DNA of 64,000 nucleotides from Cylindrodendrum hubeiense (lineage: Eukaryota; Ascomycota; Sordariomycetes; Hypocreales; Nectriaceae), in contig JAANBB010000182.1 of the NCBI GenBank assembly GCA_014621425.1, positions 1 through 64,000 of the forward strand. Reading direction: 5' to 3'. Of this stretch, positions 19,801 through 32,167 are shown one piece after another; the stretch's first letter is position 1, and every line of letters starts with the position of its first letter. Below the pieces are notes generated by a model. The model was not told the DNA's origin. It made no database searches and saw nothing but the letters and a program-made list of their open reading frames with translations. The position numbers were made by a program, and so were the translations under genes.

Positions 19801-20924
19801 TGGAGTCCTTCGGCAGCTTTGTCCTCGTCACCCCCTTGCTCGTCGAGGACCTTCGTGGCCAGTTCGAGAGAATACCCTGTTTCGGATAGACGCTTGATGA
19901 TACCCTCCCTCTTAAGGTCGGTAGCTCCGACTGACACACCAGCCGAGTAGCTCTCCGGCAACGCCCAGCGAGGGAGATCGTCTTCCGGCACATGGATAAG
20001 CAACCACTCGAGCGTCTCCTCCCGGTCTTTGCAATACCCCACAGCCTCCTCCGCGTGGCTGCGTCGGAACCCGAGTTTGCTCAGCTCAGTCACAATAGCA
20101 TCTTTCTTAGACTTGGGCATGGAAACCTTGTGAGGATTCCAGGTTACACCACCTCGCAGCAACGTCTCCAGCTGTGACCTAGTCTTCTTTCCCATTTCAA
20201 CTTTAGGCGCGGTGGTCCATCCCTTCATGATGTTGGATCGACCGTCTCCGTTCATCAGCGCCAGACCCGATGCTCCAGGCATGGCCTTGGCTTTTTCCTT
20301 GGCAGCCTCCATCTCCTTCCTCTTCTTCTCGGCGTTAGACTTGGCATCCTGGCGATCTTGAAGAGTCTTGAAAGGATCCGCCTCGTACATCCATGCCTTC
20401 CCCTCCTTGACATCCTCAGCCTTCAATGCCTGGAGCTCCTTCCATAGGGCTTTGTGGTCCGGGGGAAGGACCATGTGCTTGTTCTGCATGCTGCACACTC
20501 TGAAAAGGGCATAGGTAGCAGCAGCATGTTTGGCCTCGATGGCCGTAGGCCGTAGAATCAGGTGCTTGTGGCTTGCAGGAATCTTGAAGGGCTCGAGCTT
20601 GATGAATTCCTGAGTCTTGAGGTCCTTGGCGCTCAGGGTGATCCAGACGGAGAATCCATCGGGGGTCTTCCTGGTGTCAAAATCGGGCTTGTCCCAGCGC
20701 TGCTTTTGGCAGTATTCGCTCAACAAATTTACTGGCAACTTTCCAGTCCATGAGGAACCTCCGATGAGCTGCTTGACTGTGGGCTTTGGAGGTGGCAAAG
20801 CAGGCCCCTCGGGAGCGGGAACGGGAGCGCCTTGTTTCTGGCCCTTCTTGCCCTTGCCTTGGTCCTTGGCCGCCGTGGGGTTCGGGGTTGGAGTTTCAAC
20901 CTTTGATTTGCCTTTCTTGACCAT
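16837..20924 (-). CDS. DEAH-box RNA helicase, DHX57-like, with UBA and RWD domains
   Basis: An ATP-dependent DExH/DEAH RNA helicase of about 1342 residues from two exons (20924-17147 and 17087-16837). A basic Lys/Pro-rich head is followed by two UBA-like units (about 270-380: AIVTELSKLGFRRSHAEEAV, IIKRLSETGYSLELATKVL), an RWD domain (from about 397: EEQWEDEVASLEAIYGE), and the helicase core. Motif I GETGSGKST is near residue 593, motif II DEVH near 703, motif III SAT near 737, and motif VI QRRGRAGR near 935, followed by HA2 and OB-fold regions. The last intron (17088-17146) restores a proper C-terminus: DITPFNAYTLLLFSG followed by about 70 residues. The UBA-RWD-helicase order is that of DHX57 rather than splicing DEAH factors. 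Its cellular role in fungi is not settled; RNA or ribosome quality control is an inference. Confidence 0.92.
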
Positions 20925-22259
20925 GGTTTATGCTGAACGCAGATGCGTTTGGTGACAAAGAGATGGAGATGGAGCTATACGACTCTGACGATCTCGCTCA
21001 TGTCTGTCCTGTGGAAGCGCTCAGTCCAAAGGCTTATCCGACAGCAGATCACTAATCTTCAGGAGATTTAGCCGCGAAATTCGTGGGAAGGCCTGATTTG
21101 AGGCTCGGGGTTCAGGTGCGAATCGTCCTGACGTGGTTGTTTCACGCTGGAATGGGTGATGATCCAGCCTGCAACAGTACCCTGTTGGATTGTGTGTGAA
21201 GGAAGGAAAAATTGTTGGCTAATCGCGCACAGTAGGCACTGTGCTGTTGGCTCTATCTGCCATATTGTTTACAGTGCGAACAAGTTCTGTCAGCCCCACC
21301 TACCTCTACGTGCAATTGTGTCCGTCATCAGCACGTCGACGAAGTACACCGACCGATAAATCTACAGCAACGTCTTATTTACACAGGTAGTTGAGAATGA
21401 CCGAGCTCCAGAGAGTACGAGTGATCCGGATAGATACTAAGAATGATCCTGCCGCTCTGCCGCTACTCCGCCGCTACTCCAAGCCTTGTCAGCACTGGAA
21501 ATCTCGCGAGTGAGGGGCTCCAGCTTCCAAGTGTTGATCCGCCACACTCAAATCACACGTATTACGCTTTCGCTCCGGATAGGCCACGTCACCCTTCACA
21601 TGTCACCAAGGGAATCGAGGAAATTGGTCATTGATATCTTTTTCTTTTTACTACGGGATTGGCTACGCTCAACCAGACGCACCACCACTTGGCGGTGAAT
21701 CGACCGCAGTTTCAAGGTTCGCCATCGCAGAAGCTCGGGTGCACTAGCACCGGCTTCCAAGCTGCAGCATTTCTCATACAAATGCCACCACGCTTGCTTC
21801 GGCGACAGTCTTGCATGGATCCTGTGAGTCTTGCACACCATTCATCATGATGCCCTTCGTTCTCTACATGAACCCACCGACTCTCGCCGGCTCTGCTGCT
21901 CCCCTGCTCGAGGCACGGATTGCCTCCTATGCTTGCGCTTCCTCCTCCCTTCTTCACTCTCAGGCTGGAGCTTTCAAGCTACCATAGGGCCTGTTTACAT
22001 TGCGAGGGTGCTCCTCCTTCCTCACATAAATCCTTCAAGATAGATTAAAAAGACGCGGTGTCGGGGTGATATCATTGGGGTGGGGGGGTTGTTTGACAGT
22101 CTAGCAAAACTGTACCAGGTAGGGGTGGGGGGGTAACTGGGATATGTGCTTGAAGGGGTGGGGGTTGCCAAGGCAAGAGTTTGAAAGACATGACGGTGTC
22201 ATCGGGAATCTCCTAGAGAATAGAGGGTGCCCGTGTCCAACAAGAGCGAGACTGGACCC
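20925..22259. other. Intergenic region helicase promoter / importin alpha 3' end
   Basis: About 1.3 kb. Neither strand shows a convincing gene; frames of 60-80 codons lack protein character. A G-run-rich segment (22076-22160, several GGGGTGGGGG-type blocks) lies just before the importin stop and probably belongs to its 3' region. Confidence 0.5.
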
Positions 22260-24292
22260 TTACATGTCCATGGAGTCACCACCGTTGGCAAAGTTGAAGC
22301 CACCGGACTGCTGGGCGTTGTTGGCGCCGAAACCGAAGGTTCCGTTAGGACCAGCAGGCTGAGCCATACCCTCATCGGCATTCTCCTCGTCATCAGAGAA
22401 GTACTTCTCGATGATGTTGTAGGCCTTCATGTAGATCTCCTCGTTGGCGTTGTTCTGGCAGTCGTGGATCTTCTCCATGCCACCACACTCCTCAATGAAG
22501 AGGGCGTAACGGTTGATGGACTCGGCGCTGTCACCAGCGGCCTGCTTGTCAAGGTCACCGATCTTGAGAATGTTCTCGAGGCCGTCCAGAGCCACCTGGA
22601 TGATCTTGTTGTCGGGGCAGCCGAGGAGATCGCACAGGGGCTTGATGCAACCCTGAGAGACGAGGTATCGGATCTGCTCCGGCTTCTGCAGGCCACCTGA
22701 GGTGGCGTTGCTGATGGCCCAGCAAGCCTCCTTACGGGTCTTGAGGTCACCGTTCTGGAGAAGGTGAATCAGAGGAGGGATGATGTTGGCGTCGACAACG
22801 GCCTGGATCTGGGAGGAGTTGCCAGCAGTGATGTTGGAGATGGTCCAGCAAGCCTCCTTGCGAATACCGTCCTTGGTCGAGCTCAGAAGAGACAGGAGGC
22901 AGGGCAGAGCACCACAGTTGATGATGACCTGGGTCTGGACATCGTCACCGGTGACAATGTTGCCGACGGATCGGAGCGCGGGGGTCTGGACGGAGGTAGA
23001 GGCGTGCATGAGCAGCTCCACCAGGCGGCGGGGGATGCCAGCCTCGATGACGGCCTGGATCTTGTCGTTGGAGCCATCGGAAAGGTAGGAAATGGCCCAG
23101 CAAGCATCAATCAAGACCTCGTCATCAAGAGAGTAGACTAGCTTGGACAGGACGGGAAGGGCCGGGGCAATCTGCGGGGCAGGGGTTAGCTTACATACAC
23201 ATGGTTCGATATGGTGGGTGCAACTCACGGTGTTCCAGTCAGGCTGGGGAGTCTTGCCTCGGCAGAAGTTGCTGAGAGTCCAGGTGGCGTTGCGAAGCAT
23301 GCTGAGCTTGCGGCTGTCGCCAAGCAGGTTCAGCAGGGGCTTCAGGGCACCACAGCTGAGGACATAGTCACGGCAGTGAGGGCTGTCACCGGCAATGTTA
23401 CCGAGGGCCCAGACGGCCTGCTCCCGGACATCGGGCTCGGGGCTGGCGAGGAGCTCGACGAAGATGGGGACGGCGCCGGCCTCAATGACGACCTGGGTCT
23501 GGGTGGCAGAGCCCGAGGCAATGTTGGTCAGGGCCCAAGCAGCCTCGAACTGGACGAGAGTGTGAGGGGATCGCAGAAACTCGACGAATCGGGCGACGAC
23601 GCCAGTCTTGATGACCTCCTCGATCGGGGGGTTTCGCTCCTTGGAAAGGAGCTTTCGGAACTTGGTGGTGGCTTGGATCTGGAGATCGATCTGTTCCGAG
23701 AAGACACCGGCGACCATTTGAGGGAGGTCCTCATTCAGCTAGTCCGAAAAGTCAGCACAGGGTATCTTGAAGATCATCGCGAATCGATAGTATAGCCAGG
23801 GGTGGCCTCTCGCCCATGCCCTGGATGGTGGTGGAAGGGCCATGGGGTGGGACGTGGGCATAGGCCGTGTTTGCTCAGTTCACCGTGCCAGAATGTGGGG
23901 TTATAAAGATCTGTGTTTCCCCCCACATCGCCAGGCGGGAGGGACGGCATGGCGGGCGGGCAAGCAACGAGCTTTTGGCGGCGGGCGGCAAGAGAGCAGG
24001 CTAAAAGGCCATGCATATAGGGAAGGGTAAAGGGAAAAGAAAAGGCGGAGGTGCATACCTGGGACTCTGTGGGAGCGGACTCATCGTCGCTGTCGGGGGC
24101 GGCACCCAGGGAAGCACCAGGTCGGTTCTCACCGGTGCCGATGCCTCGTCGCTTGGCCAAGTTCTCCTCACGCTTGGCCTTGCGGATCTCGACCTGCTGC
24201 TCCTCGCGGCGGCGACGGAGCTCCTCAGGCTTGAAGGTGTTCTTCGCCTTGAACTGGGTGCGGCGGTGCTCGGGGATGTACCGCTCAGCCAT
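22260..24292 (-). CDS. Importin alpha (karyopherin alpha)
   Basis: The adaptor that binds classical nuclear localisation signals and pairs with importin beta for nuclear import. Three exons (24292-24059, 23738-23229, 23171-22260) give 551 residues, the family's usual size. Exon 1 encodes the Arg/Lys-rich importin-beta-binding domain ([46 protein letters not shown]). The rest is about ten armadillo repeats with the [39 protein letters not shown] and WTISNITAG helices that build the NLS groove. The C-terminus is acidic then Gly/Asn/Phe-rich ([20 protein letters not shown]), ending SMDM. The 57-base intron 2 has no in-frame stop. This is one of the most secure calls in the window. Confidence 0.97.
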
Positions 24293-24667
24293 GGTGACTG
24301 ATTTTGTTTTGACTCTGCTCAGGAGAGGGGCGGCGTTGGTAGGTGAACAGACAGCAAATTGTTGTGCGGGGGTGCGAACAAGAAGCGCAGAGCGGAAGAG
24401 GGGAGGGGAAGAAGATGGCCCGACGTCAACGGAAAGAGCCTGGCTCGCAAGACGTCGTCGCAGCTGGTATGCGGGAGACGGGAGAGAGCCAAAGGGGAGG
24501 GATGAAGAGGAGAAGGAGGAAGTTTTTTGTTGTTGTCGGGGAGAGGAGAGAAGATGGGGGGCAGATGGGTGGAAGGCGGCTTAGTCGAGTAAGGCAAGGT
24601 AAGGTAGCGAAGAGGGCCTAGAGTAGGCTAGGTTGGTGGGAGGGTGGAGGAGGGTGGTGGCACCCGC

Positions 24668-24713
24668 GGGCAGTCAGTGGGCAGTCAGTGGGCACTCAGT
24701 GGGCTCCCACTGA
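24668..24713. repeat. 11-base tandem array ending in an 18-base palindrome
   Basis: GGGCAGTCAGT is repeated at 24668 and 24679, with a variant GGGCACTCAGT at 24690. The last copy runs into TCAGTGGG-CT-CCCACTGA (24696-24713), a perfect 8-base-arm palindrome with a 2-base centre. Confidence 0.85.
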
Positions 24714-25128
24714 ATGTTCACTGGGCGGCGGCGGGCGGTCGAAATGACTTGGGTGCGCGTTGCCGTGCGGTTCAGCGCCGCCTGTGCAGACAGTGCAGTG
24801 CGGTGCGGGTGCTTGATCGCTAACTAGCCCAAAAACAGCCACTAAAATTAACCGCTGCAAAGCCACCGTCGTCGTGTGATTTCAGCCTCAGGCAGCAAAC
24901 CCTCTTCTTGCTTGCGTTTGACCGTCGTCTCATCCAGGGGTCAGCACAAACACACAAGCAAGCACTTGCAGATGGGTCTGTGTAGTATCTACCTACCTGT
25001 ACACACCATAACAACAAAGGATACGCCCTGGCGTGCTATGGTAGGTGCCTCGGGAGGGGGGCAAGGCAACAAACTCGTAGCAGTTAGCAGACGTCGTTCA
25101 CTAGTCGCAGCTAGATCTGTACCCTCGC

Positions 25129-25152
25129 GCTCACGCTCACGCTCACGCTCAG
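25129..25152. repeat. Hexamer microsatellite (GCTCAC)n
   Basis: Three perfect and one variant copy of GCTCAC are seen in the importin/POT1 intergenic region. No function is apparent. Confidence 0.85.
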
Positions 25153-25621
25153 TCACTTGTCAACTGTACAAATCTCATTTGCTCTCCCTCTTTTGCCCGA
25201 ACCAAACATCAAAGGAATGGCCTAGGTACCTCCCTGCAGCCAAATAGGTACCTTGTCCCGCACCACCAGACTCCCAGAACATTCTCTCTAGTTGAGTGTA
25301 TTTCCCCATGCAACTCTCATTTGCCACCACCCCATCCCCCCACCAAACAATAGAACCCACTGCCATGTGATCACATGCTCTGACACGTGCTGTCGCGACA
25401 ATGGAGGGGACCTTGCACCCCACTGTCACGCCCGCTGTCACGCCCACGCCCACGCCTACGCGCCTGGCTCCCCATCCACGGCGAATCGCGTCACAGCCCA
25501 TTAACACGACATCGCCCACACATCCATCTTTCAACATTGGCACGCGACCGCGTAGAGTAAATCGTCACTTCGTTCGACCCGAGGCCTGCTTCGCCATGCA
25601 GGAGCAGGAGCATGGGTAATC

Positions 25622-27806
25622 ATGTCTCCATCGCAGCATCCCCTCATGGCTGCTGCCACGGCACCACCATTGCCCTCAGGCTTCGTCAACGCCCAAGATA
25701 TTCTAGATGGAAAGATTCCGGTCCACTCTAGAGTCAATATTCTCGGCGTCATCACCGATTTTCGTGCCCCAGTCGCGACGAGAGGCGCCGGTAATAACCC
25801 CTTCTCTCCTCCTTTATGTTGCACGACCTAACCATGTAAGACTGGAAATGTCAGGTCCGATTCTACGACTTATCCGTCGAGGATGACAACGACTCATCAC
25901 TATCCCTCAATGTCTTTCGACCTGAAAAGGAGATGCCAACTGCTGGTTGCGGCGATGTCATTCTTCTCCTCTCGGTCAAGGTACGTTAAGCCCATGTGTT
26001 GCTGAGTTAGCTCTACTAACCACTCTCTTAGGTCCAACGTTTTGGACATGAGGCACCCTCTCTGATAACCCATCGAGAGACCAAAGTTCACATCTACTCG
26101 GCAGCAAAGATCCCCAAACCCCCCGTCAGTGCTATGTGTGCCCTACGTCCTTCGCCGAGGCCACAAGATCGACCCCCTGCTCAAAAGGAAAATGCCTATG
26201 TCGCTTACATGTTCCACAAAATTGGAAAAGGTCGTGTACCAACTGAATCAGAGTTCGAGCTCATGACTATGCGATCCGCCAATGTCAAGGAAAAGTTCAG
26301 TCTGCTGAAAAATGTCCAAGATGGACGCTTCTGTGATATTGTTGTCCAAGTGGCCAAAGAGCCATACGACCAAGGCGACAAGGTCACACTCTGGGTTTCT
26401 GACTACACCGAAAACATGGCGTTCTTTCATTACGCCTTTGACAGCACAAGTCTGGCGGAAGAGCCAGATGGTGACCCTTATAGCTACACCACAAAGTACT
26501 CGAGGGCTGCTGCTTCAAAGGCTGATTGGAATGGGCCGTTTGGCAAGAGGAGCATGCAAATCACATGTTTCGAACCCCATGCGACCGCAATCAGAGAAGG
26601 TCGAATATCTTTCGGTACCTGGGTGTCCATTCGAAACCTGCAGATCAAATTCGGACATAATGCTTCCAACCTCGAGGGGTACCTGAGGGAGGACAGAGCA
26701 GCACATGGGCCCAAGCTTGGAATCTCGCCCCTCGACCCAAGAGACGACCCAGAGAATATAAATCCACATCTGAAAGAGGCGCTTCGCCGTAAGCGGGACT
26801 ACGAGCGAACAAAAAAGGAGCAGCTCCAGGACATTTCTGAAGCTGCCAAGGCAGGCCAGAAGCGCAAGGCCGAGGTGGCTATCAGCTCGGAACTGAAGAA
26901 GCTCCCGGCGTCCAAGGCACGTCGAAGAGCGCTACGTGCTCAAGCACAGGAAGCCGAACAGAAAGTAATCCAGCCTATTCCTGCTGCAGATGTTAACTCA
27001 CAAGGTAATCTCCCAGTTTCCATTGGCAGCCTGAGCAGTCCTAATTTACTCGCCCAGTGAAATGCGAGAACCAAAACAAGCCCGCCAGTTTCGTAGCCGA
27101 CATGCTGGTACCTGTTACCCACGAAACCATAATTGACGGACAACCAGTCAAGCTCCAGCTGCCCTTTATGAACACAAACTACCGCACCAATGTGCGCGTC
27201 GTCAACTTCATGCCTGCCAAGCTCGAGGACTTTGCCTTTGCCAAAAAGGCATCAGAATTCGACGTTCTCTCAGACAACGAGGATTCCGATGGCGGTTCAG
27301 AGTCTGAACAGGACACAATGACTGCATTCACAGCTAACCGGAATTGGGAGTGGCGCTTCTATCTCGAATTAGAGGATGCCGCTGTTCTGAAGAATCAACA
27401 GAAGAGGAGGATCTGGGTTGCAGTGGATAATCAGGCCGCGCAATGTCTCATGAACCTAGATGCCTCTAACCTTCGCCATGACGCAGCGAATCTGGAGGCA
27501 CTCCGCCGGTGCTTGGCTCTGTTATGGGGAGACCTGGAGGAGCATAAGAGTCGTATACAGGCCAAAAAGGCCCGATCGATCAAAGCCGCGAGGGAGGGCC
27601 AACCGCCCGCGGATAGTTCTGATGAGGATGAGCCAAACACCGAAGCAGAGGCAAAGACGCAAGTTATGAACTTGCCGTTTACATGTTGCATCCGCCAGTA
27701 CGGCGTCAAGGTCCGAGAGTCAGACACGGCCAAAGCTGACGCAGGCGAAGGCAGTCGGTGGCAGAGAATGTTTGGGTTGTTTGGGACCCGAATCTCGATA
27801 AAGTAG
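25622..27806 (+). CDS. pot1: Telomere-capping protein POT1
   Basis: Binds the single-stranded G-rich telomeric overhang and protects chromosome ends. Four exons (25622-25790, 25841-25980, 26032-27004, 27058-27806) give about 676 residues. The N-terminal OB fold contains VNILGVITDFRAP, then ATRGADWKCQVRFYDLSVED formed across intron 1 (DWKC is the POT1 hallmark) and VILLLSVKVQRFGHEAPSLI. A second OB region follows (FCDIVVQVAKEPYDQGDKVTLWVSDYTEN). After a long charged linker (KEALRRKRDYERTKKEQLQ..) the C-terminal third has acidic patches (SDNEDSDGGSESEQD, ADSSDEDEPNTEAEA) and presumably the protein-interaction part. All introns are short with good borders. The start MSPSQHPLMAAA is the first in-frame ATG. 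The gene is convergent with the cohesin gene. Confidence 0.93.
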
Positions 27807-28125
27807 TTGTCAGAAGGAGGAGTTGGAGTTTTGTGCTTCTGAATTGTACCATAGACATATATATCACGAACTTTTGAAGCATGGAAGGAATCAGGCGCTA
27901 GGAATCCTGATAGTATAAGGGGTGATGAATTACAGAAATCCCCTTGAGACGCCCAAACTCAGAAAGGGCTTCTGCCCACATACCCAGACTCCGGCCGTGG
28001 CGAGGCACGAACCACAAACTACATACAGAGAGACAGAGAAAGTTGCTCGAATCTAGAAAAAGAAAAAAGTCCGCATCTCGTACTACAAAGTCCCCACACA
28101 ATCCGTCCTGTAGAGAAAAGGCCTA
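27807..28125. other. Convergent 3' region POT1 / cohesin SCC3
   Basis: About 320 bases between convergent stops, AT-richer than the flanking exons (TATATATC near 27860), consistent with two 3' untranslated regions. No gene is seen. Confidence 0.5.
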
Positions 28126-31100
28126 TTAATCCCCAAGAACATCGTCATCTGAATCGTGAGCTGGTCGTTCCTCTTCTTCGTCATCATCGTCGATCGGGTC
28201 CTCCTCCAGGAGCTCTCTCTGGCGGAGATCCTCGCGGGAGCCCTCCTCAGGTCGCGGCTCCTCGTCAAAGATGTCGTCGTCCTCGTCCTCATCATCGCCA
28301 ACGATCATCTCCTCGCTGAGCTGAGGTTTTTGGGGCTTAGAGGTGGGGTGCACCGATGCGGCCTTCTTCTTGGTACGCTCCGCGAGCTTCTCCTCGTCCA
28401 GGTAGGCAACAACCTCTTTGAAGTTATTTCCGAGCTTAGTCTGGTTGCGGAGCAAACGACGGCGCAGCTTGCCAGCATGATTGCCTCGGCTATCCACAAG
28501 CCTTGCAGCGATGGCGAGGACATACTTGGCTGTCAGCTCGCAGAGAGCCTTTTCAGTTTGAAGCTCAGCCGCGAAGCGCTCCTCATATGACAAGTTCTCA
28601 TCATCATCTTCTTCTTCAAGATCCTCGTCATCAGCCATCGGGTCCTCGTCCTCGGCTGGCTCGTTGAGCGTCTTATCCTTCTTAGACTTCTTGGCATACT
28701 GTCGCTCTGCACCGTCAAAGATGGAAACCAGCTCAGGGACGAGACCTGATTCAATCTCCTGGACTAGGGTCTTGTACTTCTCGCCACCACTTGCTTGTGA
28801 GCCAGCGCTGGACGTCGGACGGAAATGCTCAATCGTCGGACGAAGTGTGGCGAAGGTGAGGTGTAGATCACACAGGCTTCCAGTCGCAAACAATCGAAGC
28901 TGGTCGATGGCCGCGCGCGAAGAGAACGTCTCGATGAGATGTTTGCGGAAGGACTGCCGTAGCAGGGATAGACGATCAAGCTCGGAATCCGCGATACCAA
29001 CTCCAGATGAGAGGAGCTTGGAGAGGGCTCGTGTTTTCCACATGAAATAGAACTGGCAGCTCTTGATGGCGAAGGAGGTGACCTCGTCCTCGAGGTCATC
29101 AATCTCGTCTTCTAGAGGCTCGTACTTTCCGCGATGCACGATATCGGCCAGGATCTGAATGATGGGTGATGTGCTTTCGGCTGCCCCCTCAGCCTCTAAG
29201 GTGTCGACACAATCCGAGATGCTCGACAGCTTGCTAATCTTTAATAGAATCGTTGACAGCTCTTTCAGTGGCGCCTCCGTCAGGTTTCCACGCACTGAGA
29301 GCTCGCAGGTCTTGTCGAAGTTTCGGAGCGCCGTAATGACATTCTCCCAAAGGTTTGCGAGCTTACCGTCCGTTAATTCCTCAAGGTCATCATACTGTCT
29401 CGAGTGCAACAGAGCCGTGGCGGCTTCAGACAGAACTCTCCTGTCGTCATGTCGGTTGAATTGAGTGCTGATTTCATCAAGCAACCTCTCGTATTTGGTG
29501 GCATCTTGTCGAAGTTGTTGAAATACGTCGAGGTTAAGGAAATGCACCAAGCGGAGAACAATTGCGGCAGTCTCTGGCTCGGCTCCAAACTTGCTCAAAA
29601 GTCTGGGAATGAGAGTTGCCAACTCGAGCGCAATCTCCTCCTGTGCCTCCATCGCTTCGGTTCGGTAGCGAATCTTCTTGTTCCTGTCAACATCGCCAGT
29701 TTGAGCCAGACTCGACTTAACAGCGGAGCTGAGAACGTCCAGCAGGATCGACTCTTCTGCAGATGATGGGGCAACAGCCTTCTTAAAGGATACCTCCGCA
29801 GAATCACCTTTACCTTTAGACTTGGACTTGGCTTTGGTGCTTGAGGTGTGATCAAACAATAGATACCCGGCCAATATTCCCCACTTCTTTATCTCAGAAA
29901 CCTTCTCGTAGAGAACCTGTGAGGCTAGGGAGATTCGAGTGTCTGGCACGGTTGCCTCCAAAAGATCAGCGGCAACATCTAATCCCAGGGATTCTCCGTT
30001 TTGGTGGTCCTCCTCGATCTGAGCGTCGTAAATAGCGAGGGTTTCAGCGAGGCACTTGATGTTGACCCATTCCTGGCGAGGAGCGTCGAAATCGTCTTCC
30101 TCGACGTTGTCAAAGAGTTCATCTAAGGTGTCGGCGCCGCCAATCTCCTCCAGCTTGCCCTCGTGAACGTCCATAACGCACGAGACAAAAAACCCGACAA
30201 CAGCTTTGCGGATTCTAAGTTCGTTGTCGAAAATGAGCTTCCCGATAGAATCAATCTCATCAGGCTCGAGCATTGCGGCAGCGCGAAGGGTATCAATGAC
30301 GGAGATGGCGGCCACTCTGACAGCGACCTCCGAATCTCTACACGCCATCTCGATCAGTCTGGGTCGGAATCTGTCGATGAAGTGTCCAAGTTGCTGAGCG
30401 TCTCGTCTAAACACCTTGGAGAGTTGCTTCAAGACTTCCTGGCGAGTTGGCGCATGAGTGTCCGACAACATCCAACCCAGGTAGCGCAAATAACCTGGCT
30501 CCATGAAGACCGTCGGCAAGTCCCAGATCCATGAGCCGAGGGCTTCGACGCACTCGGTTCTGATCTTGGGGTCCACGTCTCGGTAGCGGTGGACAAACAC
30601 AGTGTCGAAAAAGGACTGGATAGCTTCGCTGCAGAGCTTTCGGTTTCCGTTGGCCTCGTCCAGGGTTCGCTGGATCTCCGCCGTTCTCGTCTTGTTTTTG
30701 CCTCGTTTTGAGGACTGGTACTGTTGTTCAACACTGCTGATGCGCTGGTCGAGAGTATCGGCGACGTAAACTAAGCCGGACTGAACAGCCAAGGCAATGG
30801 TGGTTGCGGTATGGCGGAAGGGGCGCAGCGACGATGAAGACATACTAGCCAGCCATGCATGCAGGTTATCGATCAGAGTCTGGTCCTTGTACATGATGTC
30901 GGCTTCGTGGACAAGTGAAATGAGGGTGTGGAAGAAGGTGACTAGTATATCTCGGAAAGATCTCGTGCTTTTCGCCTTAGAAATCAGCGGATAGTCGGTG
31001 ATTTGTTGCTTTACACCCGTCAGCATTTCTCGTCAACAAATTAACGCGGTTCTAAAATGTACCTCTTGATAGACGCTCTGCAAATCAATCAATCTGTTTG

Positions 31101-31738
31101 GAATATTCTCGGGGTCGCGAATGTCATCTTCTGTAACCTCCTGGTCGCAACCAGCACACTGCAAAATGCAGTTCACTAGGTCCATAAGAGCAAGCGCTTC
31201 GTCCGCGCGATACTTCTCAAGCCACTGCTGGGCTACCGTATTGCACGAATCGCCGGATCCAAAGACTTCGGCTGTAGGCATATCAGCATCGGACCGATGT
31301 GAACAAACTGGGAGTAGAATCCTTACCAAACAGGCCCGTTCCCTTGTCGCCGGCATCGATGCGGACCGACTTCTTGGGTCTGCTAGGAAGACCGGCAGGA
31401 TGAGCCGCGCGCGCCGGCTGCGTTCCATTGATCTTAGGCTTCTTGGAGGACGGTTTCTTTGCGCGACTTGTTTGCGACGACTTCTTCCTGGACCTGGGCG
31501 CGGGATGGTCGTCGTCGCCGCTGTCATCCTCGATCTCTTCGCTCATCTCGTCGTCCGAATCCGGCGCCTCGTTCTCAACATCCTCTTCGTCATGATCATC
31601 TCTCTTGCGCTTCGTCGTGGCGGATTGATTCGCAGCCTCGGGCGTGAACTTGGTCGGCGCTCTCACGACGCGTCCGGAGCGACGACGCGCCGTGTTGTCG
31701 GCTTCCGGCGTAGGCGTAGGGCTCGCGTTGTTGTCCAT
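28126..31738 (-). CDS. Cohesin subunit Scc3/STAG (Psc3/Irr1 family)
   Basis: Holds sister chromatids together as part of cohesin, in the nucleus. Three exons (31738-31327, 31271-31063, 31008-28126) give about 1167 residues. The N-terminus is a disordered, charged region with the AT-hook-like RRRSGRVVRAPTKF and long acidic runs. The STAG domain begins with FAEVFGSGDSCNTVAQQWLEKY and continues QITDYPLISK, FRDILVTFFHTLI, and the stromalin block VHRYRDVDPKIRTECVEALGSWI, YLRYLGWMLSDTHAPTRQEVLKQL. The C-terminus is strongly acidic (DDEDEDDDIFDEEPRPEEG) and ends VLGD. Intron 2 (54 bases) uses a CTGAC branch site just before the acceptor; the nearest upstream acceptor would break the frame. An upstream in-frame Met (31771) is possible, but MDNNASPTPTPE is the more natural start. 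Confidence 0.93.
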
Positions 31739-32167
31739 AGTTTCTCGCAGTGGTAGTCGCGTTGGTGTCATTTGAGGGATGGACAGCCAGATGAATGACC
31801 CCCGATCCGAGGACGACAATGGTGATTCTGGCCACTTGTCGCGTCTAATGTCGCGTGGATGACGGCCAGGTTATTTTGGAAAGTGGGCGGTCCCGGTTTC
31901 TAGCGGATGAATGTCGGAAGGAGCGCCAGTTCAGCCACCACCATAGTGCACGGGCCATCCTGGTGCGCCCTTGACTGCGGCGGGGCACCAGCCACAGCTC
32001 CAGATAGGGATATCTTCAAGATCCATCATCCGAGGGATCTTTTGACACATTTGGTCATCTAAGGGCGGAATGAAAGTGTTCAATTGCGCATCCTTTATAT
32101 AGACCAGGTCCTCACTGATTCTGTTGCAAATCGGCTGCGGGGAACTGTTCTTCGGCATGATGTCGAT
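31739..32167. other. Divergent promoter region SCC3 / UreD
   Basis: A 430-base region between two divergent start codons, so a compact bidirectional promoter is likely. The UreD reading frame extends upstream to a TTG at 32084 without an ATG, which is presumably leader. Confidence 0.5.

Larger units (their letters stand above)
24293..25621. other. Divergent promoter region importin alpha / POT1
   Basis: About 1.3 kb between divergent start codons. It is purine/pyrimidine-skewed near the importin start (24380-24650 is very G/A-rich on the plus strand), and carries an 11-base tandem array with a palindrome (24668-24713) and a hexamer microsatellite (25129-25152). No gene is seen. Confidence 0.5.

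Noticed and set aside
23211..23795. 194-codon plus-strand frame over importin alpha
   Set aside because: Antisense shadow of armadillo repeats; crosses both introns of the real gene.
31023..31025. Start of the cohesin gene at the internal Met near 31026
   Set aside because: Upstream exons encode the conserved FAEVFGSGDS..QQWLEKY segment and join in frame when the 54-base intron ending at 31009 is removed, so this Met lies inside an intron.
32084..32167. Upstream TTG-initiated extension of UreD
   Set aside because: The added residues do not resemble UreD N-termini, and an ATG with the expected family start lies at 32168.
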